From: an uncultured Eubacteriales bacterium
GTDB taxonomy: Bacteria; Bacillota; Clostridia; Christensenellales; Aristaeellaceae
Reading direction: 5' to 3'
Assembly (NCBI GenBank): GCA_902790015.1
Contig: CADAQF010000009.1
Coordinates: 1 to 64,000 of the forward strand
DNA: 64,000 bases
Under the pieces are notes generated by a model. It did not search any database, was not told the DNA's origin, and worked only from the letters and a program-made list of their open reading frames with translations. A program made the position numbers and the translations under genes. The first letter of the stretch is position 1. The number at the start of each line of letters is the position of its first letter. Positions 60,227 to 64,000 of this stretch are shown in pieces.

Positions 60227-61260
60227 GCGTTTCCCCCTTCCAAAAGTATCTGTTCAGCCAGTGCTTTTGCCGCCCGCATGGCGGCGGGCACGGGCAGTGC
60301 GTTCATTTCCGTCCGGGTATAAAAATGGGGCTTAAGTTTAGCGGGAACTGCGGAGGCCATGCAGGTGTACAGCTTCATCTCCCACACCCGGTGGGTAAAT
60401 ACGTGCCGGGCCTGTCCGGCGGGCGCCGCCGCTCCTTCAACGCGCAGTCCGCGCAGCACGGCGGAGGGGGCCTTTTCCGAAAGGCAGTATACATACATGC
60501 CCTTTAGCAGCGCCTCCTCCCGCGCCTTCATATACACCCGGCCCTCGGAAAAAATCAGCAGAACGTTCAGGTGGACGGGCCTGGGCGGAACTTTTCGGGG
60601 CTGCACGGGAAGGGCCTCCTGGTCGCCCTCTTTATAAGCGCTGCACTGCGGCATGAGCGGGCAGGAAGCGCAGTCCGGCGTGCCGGGCACGCAGATACCG
60701 GCTCCCAGGTCCATCAGGGCCTGATTGAAATCCCCCGGGCGTTCCCGGGAAATCAGTTCCCGGGCGGTCTGCTCCAGCTGCCTTTTGACGGAAGGCAGGG
60801 ACACGTCCTCCCGGATGCCCCGGGCGCGGGAAAGGACACGGGTCAGGTTGCCGTCTATGGCAGGCTCGGGCAGGGAAAAGGCAATGGAGGCCACAGCGGC
60901 CGTCGTATACGGCCCCACGCCGGGCAGGCTGCGCAAAAGGGCAGCGTCAGCCGGGAAACGGCCGCCGTGATCATTCACCACGCATCTGGCCGCCTTCAGC
61001 AGGTTGCGTGCGCGGGAATAATAGCCCAGGCCCTCCCAGTATTTGAGCACTTCCCCCTCGGAAGCCTCCGCCAGCGCTTCGACAGACGGAAAGCGGCTCA
61101 GAAAGCGCCCGTAATACTCGCTCATCTGTTCGGTACGCGTCTGCTGCAGCATGATCTCGCTGAGCCATATCCGGTAAGGGTCCTTCGTGCCGCGGAAGGG
61201 CAGCTTCCGGCCGCACCGGTCGTACCACGAAAGAACCACGTCCGCAAATGATCCCCCCAT
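60223..61260 (-). CDS. mutY: A/G-specific adenine glycosylase MutY
   Basis: 345 residues from the ATG at 61260, six bases after AGGAGG; two upstream in-frame ATGs are less well placed. Glu35 in LSEIMLQQT, the helix-hairpin-helix LPGVGPYT (112-119), Asp136 in AIDGNLTRVLSR and the [4Fe-4S] Cys set C190-X6-C197-X2-C200-X5-C206 are all present. The C-terminal NUDIX-like 8-oxoG-recognition domain follows (VLLIFSEGRVYMKARE). It removes adenine paired with 8-oxoguanine. Confidence 0.95.
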   Translation of the reverse strand: MGGSFADVVLSWYDRCGRKLPFRGTKDPYRIWLSEIMLQQTRTEQMSEYYGRFLSRFPSVEALAEASEGEVLKYWEGLGYYSRARNLLKAARCVVNDHGGRFPADAALLRSLPGVGPYTTAAVASIAFSLPEPAIDGNLTRVLSRARGIREDVSLPSVKRQLEQTARELISRERPGDFNQALMDLGAGICVPGTPDCASCPLMPQCSAYKEGDQEALPVQPRKVPPRPVHLNVLLIFSEGRVYMKAREEALLKGMYVYCLSEKAPSAVLRGLRVEGAAAPAGQARHVFTHRVWEMKLYTCMASAVPAKLKPHFYTRTEMNALPVPAAMRAAKALAEQILLEGGNA

Positions 61261-61314
61261 GCCCATCCTCCTTTGATGTACAAAATCATACCACATTCCG
61301 CAAAAAAAGAAAAG

Positions 61315-61338
61315 CCCTTCCGGCGCTTGCCGGAAAGG
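61315..61338 (-). terminator. Terminator after the permease-linked gene
   Basis: CCTTTCCGGC-AAGC-GCCGGAAGGG (10 bp with one G-T pair) is followed by CTTTTCTTTTTTT on the minus strand. A TATGAT at 61290-61285 just beyond may be the -10 of the mutY promoter. Confidence 0.88.
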
Positions 61339-61368
61339 CGAAGGGGTAAACGATATATCGGGGTAACG

Positions 61369-61842
61369 TCAGAAATCTCCCAAACCGAAATCGTCGGTAA
61401 CGATTTCATCCTCGGCTTCTTCGGCCTCCGTCTCTGCGGCCATGGACACGAACTCGGACATCCAGGCTTCCCGCGGCAGGTCGGCCAGAAGGCCGGGAAG
61501 GTTCACCACGATGCCGTCCATATTATAGGGAAGCTTCAGGGAGACGGTCTTTTTGACCGGCTCGTCGCCCTTGTTTTCGGTGATCTCCAGGTCCATGGTG
61601 AAGTTCTGGCCGATCCAGGTGGCCATGCCGCGATCGCGCTTGGAGAGCTTGGCGGTCTTGGCGCCGGTGACGTCCACGTTGATGCGCTGCTTGGCGCTGT
61701 AGGTTTCCCCGTTATACTCCAGGGTCTTGTTATCGAAATACACGGTGTGGCCGCGTCCCAGGATCATCATCAGCGCGGCCAGGGCGAGGATGAATACGAT
61801 CACCGCGCAGCGCACAAGCCATTTCCGTTTGGTGTCTGTCAT
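61369..61842 (-). CDS. Small membrane-anchored protein linked to the ABC permeases
   Basis: 157 residues from the ATG at 61842, which overlaps the permease stop (ATGA); the longer frame is a permease shadow. One membrane helix (about 9-28, VRCAVIVFILALAALMMIL) is followed by a beta-rich domain (VYFDNKTLEYNGETYSAKQRINVDV, TMDLEITENKGDEPVKKTVSLKLPYNMDGIVVNLPGLL) and an acidic tail (ETEAEEAEDEIVTDD). Similar small proteins, possibly DUF6672, are found behind such permease pairs; I could not confirm the family. It may help assemble or gate the transporter. Confidence 0.75.
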   Translation of the reverse strand: MTDTKRKWLVRCAVIVFILALAALMMILGRGHTVYFDNKTLEYNGETYSAKQRINVDVTGAKTAKLSKRDRGMATWIGQNFTMDLEITENKGDEPVKKTVSLKLPYNMDGIVVNLPGLLADLPREAWMSEFVSMAAETEAEEAEDEIVTDDFGLGDF

Positions 61843-62966
61843 TTGATCGCCTCCTGCTCCAGCTGCAGCTGCCTGCCGTTGCCGGCCTTGGCGCGGCGTT
61901 TCTTGGTTTCGTACATGACCAGAGCGACCGTGATGACGCCGTAGGACACGAACACGCGGAAGTATTCGCCGATCATGGAGTCTCCGGTGATCTTGGTGCC
62001 GGCGTTGGGCGCGACGATGAACATGGTGTGGAACAGGATAACGCCCAGGAAAACGTTCCCGATGCTCGCCTTGTCCACAGATGCTCCGCCTACCAGCAGG
62101 GCGGCTATACAGAACATGCCCACCTGCGAATGGCTGCTGTAGGTGGAAAGGTTGCCCATGTTCTGCAGATAGATGATCATGCCCAGTCCGGCCAGTACGG
62201 TGGAGATGACGATGGAAATGATGCGGGTGCGCTCCACGTCGATGCCGGCGTCCTTGGCGACCTGCATATCCTGCCCGACGGCGCGCATATCCTGCCCGAG
62301 CTTGGTGCGGCGGAACCAGATGATCAGCAGACACATGCAGACGATGATCAGCAGCGTGATGACCGGGATCTTGACGCCGGCGATGCGGAAAGACACCGCG
62401 TTATCCAGGCTTTGGCGCATGTTAAGCAGGCTCACGGTGTTGCGGATGCCGTAGCCGCGGGGAAGCTTGATGCTGCTGTGGCTGATGGGGATGATCGGCC
62501 CCATCATGTACAGCACGATCAGCTGATAAACGCCGTTTATAAAGAAGCTGATGATATAGCTGGTGATCATTTCCCTGCCCTTGGCCATGTTCAGTATCTT
62601 CCCGCAGAAAAGGCCCAGCAGCACGGAAAACGGAACGGAAATGATCATGGCCAGCACCATGCCGGGAATGCCCCAGATCTGCCAGTCTGACACGAAGATC
62701 AGGGCAATCTCGCCGGCCATGGCGCCCAGCGTCATGCCGAAATTAAGCCCCATGCCCGCCATGATCGGGATCAGCAGGCTCAGGATCAGGAAGGCGTTTC
62801 GGCCCAGGCGGCTCATGATCTCGTTGAGCAGATAGGTGAACGAGAAACCGGAAACCGGTATGCAGACCGCGCAGATCAGTATGAACATGATCGGCACGGA
62901 GTTGCCGGCCAGGAATGAGCCGATGCTTTTGCCGGCGCCCTTGGCGGGGACAGTCTTCACGCTCAT
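61839..62966 (-). CDS. ABC transporter permease, RbsC/nucleoside type (second)
   Basis: 375 residues, about nine to ten membrane helices of the BPD_transp_2 family. GLNFGMTLGAMAGEIALIFV, the cytoplasmic coupling loop RRTKLGQDMRAVGQDMQVAKDAGIDVERTR and AALLVGGASVDKASIGNVFLGVILFH are typical. It pairs with the permease encoded just upstream (4-bp overlap) as a heterodimer. Related systems import ribose-type sugars or nucleosides; no binding protein or ATPase is inside the window, and they probably lie beyond the right edge. Confidence 0.9.
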   Translation of the reverse strand: MSVKTVPAKGAGKSIGSFLAGNSVPIMFILICAVCIPVSGFSFTYLLNEIMSRLGRNAFLILSLLIPIMAGMGLNFGMTLGAMAGEIALIFVSDWQIWGIPGMVLAMIISVPFSVLLGLFCGKILNMAKGREMITSYIISFFINGVYQLIVLYMMGPIIPISHSSIKLPRGYGIRNTVSLLNMRQSLDNAVSFRIAGVKIPVITLLIIVCMCLLIIWFRRTKLGQDMRAVGQDMQVAKDAGIDVERTRIISIVISTVLAGLGMIIYLQNMGNLSTYSSHSQVGMFCIAALLVGGASVDKASIGNVFLGVILFHTMFIVAPNAGTKITGDSMIGEYFRVFVSYGVITVALVMYETKKRRAKAGNGRQLQLEQEAIK

Positions 62967-64000
62967 CGTCTCACCTCCGTCTTGCGGGTCAGGGCGTAGA
63001 GGATCATGCCGTTGGAGGCGATCATGCGGATGACCTCGCTCATGTCCATATGGATCATGTTGTTCATCACCGTCGGCGTCATGGTGACGATGCCCTGGAA
63101 CAGGAACGTGCCGATGATGACGTTCATGATGGACGCCTTATTCACCGAGGCACCGCCGATCAATATGGCGGACACGGCGGGCAGCGCCATGTAAAACGGC
63201 GCGTTGTACAGCTGGATAAAGCCAAAGCCCTGTTCGTATACGAGGATGCCTACAGCGCCCAGCCACGTGGACATGATCACGGAAAGGAGGCGGATCCTGT
63301 CCACATTGATGCCGGCGGCCCTGGCAAACGTCGGGTTGGAGCCGACGGCCGTCATGGCCGTACCGGTCTTGGTATGCAGGAAAGCCCACATGCCGAAGGC
63401 GAGGACGGCGAAGAACAGCAGCGTGCCGACGGGGATCGACAGCTTGCCGATGTTGATCTGCAGGAAGTTTGCCAGTGCCTTATCGTAATACCCTTCCAGC
63501 GAGATGGTAGTACGAAGGCCCTTGCCGGAAAGACCCCATACCATGTTGGGACTGTGATAGGGAAGCAGCAGCCACATCATGCACATGAAGGACACGGAGG
63601 AAAAGCCCACATAGGTGGCGATCATCATCTCTCCGCCCTTGATCCTGTTCAGCAGCCAGCCGTAGCCGCCTCCAAACAGGAGCGCGAAAGGCGTTGCGAT
63701 CAGGATGCTGATAAAGAAGGAAGCCGGCCCCCTGAAGCCCAGTTCGATGGACAGCGTGCCGCCCAAGAGACCTGCCACGATGCCCAGCGGCAGGCCGAAG
63801 TTCAGCCCACAGCCCGAATGGACCATCGGCACCATCGCCAGCACCAGCACCGCGTTCCAGCTGAAACGGTTGATGGTATTGGTGATCTGCATGGGCAGAT
63901 CCGCGTTGACAAAAGGCGCCAGGATGAACAGCAGCAGCAGAAACCCCGCGATAATGAGCCGGGGCAAACCGAAGCTCTGTACAGCCTTCCGTATGAGTTT
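62963..64000 (-). CDS. ABC transporter permease, RbsC/nucleoside type (first), cut by right edge
   Basis: At least 345 residues; the frame is open to the last base (KLIRKAVQSFGLPRLIIAGF), and the only start inside the window is a TTG at 63967 without a good site, so the true N-terminus lies to the right. About nine helices show GCGLNFGLPLGIVAGLLGG, the coupling loop HTKTGTAMTAVGSNPTFARAAGINVDRIR and AILIGGASVNKASIMNVIIGTFLF. The strong similarity of layout to the next permease suggests an old duplication giving a heterodimeric channel. Confidence 0.9.
   Translation of the reverse strand, partial: KLIRKAVQSFGLPRLIIAGFLLLLFILAPFVNADLPMQITNTINRFSWNAVLVLAMVPMVHSGCGLNFGLPLGIVAGLLGGTLSIELGFRGPASFFISILIATPFALLFGGGYGWLLNRIKGGEMMIATYVGFSSVSFMCMMWLLLPYHSPNMVWGLSGKGLRTTISLEGYYDKALANFLQINIGKLSIPVGTLLFFAVLAFGMWAFLHTKTGTAMTAVGSNPTFARAAGINVDRIRLLSVIMSTWLGAVGILVYEQGFGFIQLYNAPFYMALPAVSAILIGGASVNKASIMNVIIGTFLFQGIVTMTPTVMNNMIHMDMSEVIRMIASNGMILYALTRKTEVRR

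Overview
The window is GC-rich, densely coded bacterial DNA with AGGAGG-type ribosome sites, many 4-base ATGA/GTGA gene overlaps, an Rnf complex, two Liv-type ABC transporters and Firmicutes-style capsule genes. It looks like a high-GC anaerobic member of the Clostridia (Bacillota), possibly gut or rumen associated. No rRNA, tRNA or CRISPR array was seen, so species-level placement is not possible from this stretch.

Layout: 1-3061 (minus) is a decayed RHS/YD-repeat locus: an N-terminal scrap, a repeat block, a caspase-like (clan CD) C-terminal tip, a probable immunity protein and an orphan RHS fragment running off the left edge. 3333-8418 is a sugar module: AraC regulator and GH27 alpha-galactosidase on plus, converging on a Gfo/Idh oxidoreductase and a TIM-barrel isomerase on minus; the two operons share a promoter sequence. 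8494-15479 (minus) is an rnf operon in the order ribF-like, G, C, D, E, A, B, with an enlarged multi-FMN RnfG. 15562-17017 is a secreted peptidoglycan-binding protein. 17340-25042 (minus) is a compact aromatic amino acid operon (tyrA, aroB, aroA, aroC, pheA, fused aroE-aroK, aroQ and an unknown gene). 25618-35735 (minus) holds two complete livJHMGF-type transporters. 35769-37577 has a P-loop/CYTH protein and a HAD phosphatase. 37613-49962 (minus) is a capsule or exopolysaccharide cluster with a MenD-like ThDP enzyme, two pyruvyl transferases, flippase, polymerase, glycosyltransferases and a PssD/PssE pair. 50079-58149 holds an acyl-CoA synthetase, Na/Pi cotransporter, glycogen synthase, ferredoxin-type aldo/keto reductase and secreted metallophosphoesterase. 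58682-64000 (minus) has a membrane-GNAT fusion, mutY, a small anchored protein and two ABC sugar/nucleoside-type permeases, the last cut by the right edge.

The most unusual signal is a family of extragenic palindromic units at three loci (5480-5971, 25083-25557, 58276-58694). Eight units each carry a perfect 11-bp stem with a 3-base ACC/ACT loop. The stem sequence changes from unit to unit but both arms always change together, while the flanking G+C-rich blocks stay nearly constant. Each array starts at the 3' end of a gene and lies in that gene's orientation. In one case the terminal hairpin contains the stop codon. I do not recognise the family.

Two tandem duplications (46 bp in the RHS gene, 23 bp in rnfG) each shift the frame of an otherwise well preserved domain. 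They may be real lesions, phase-variable switches or assembly errors.
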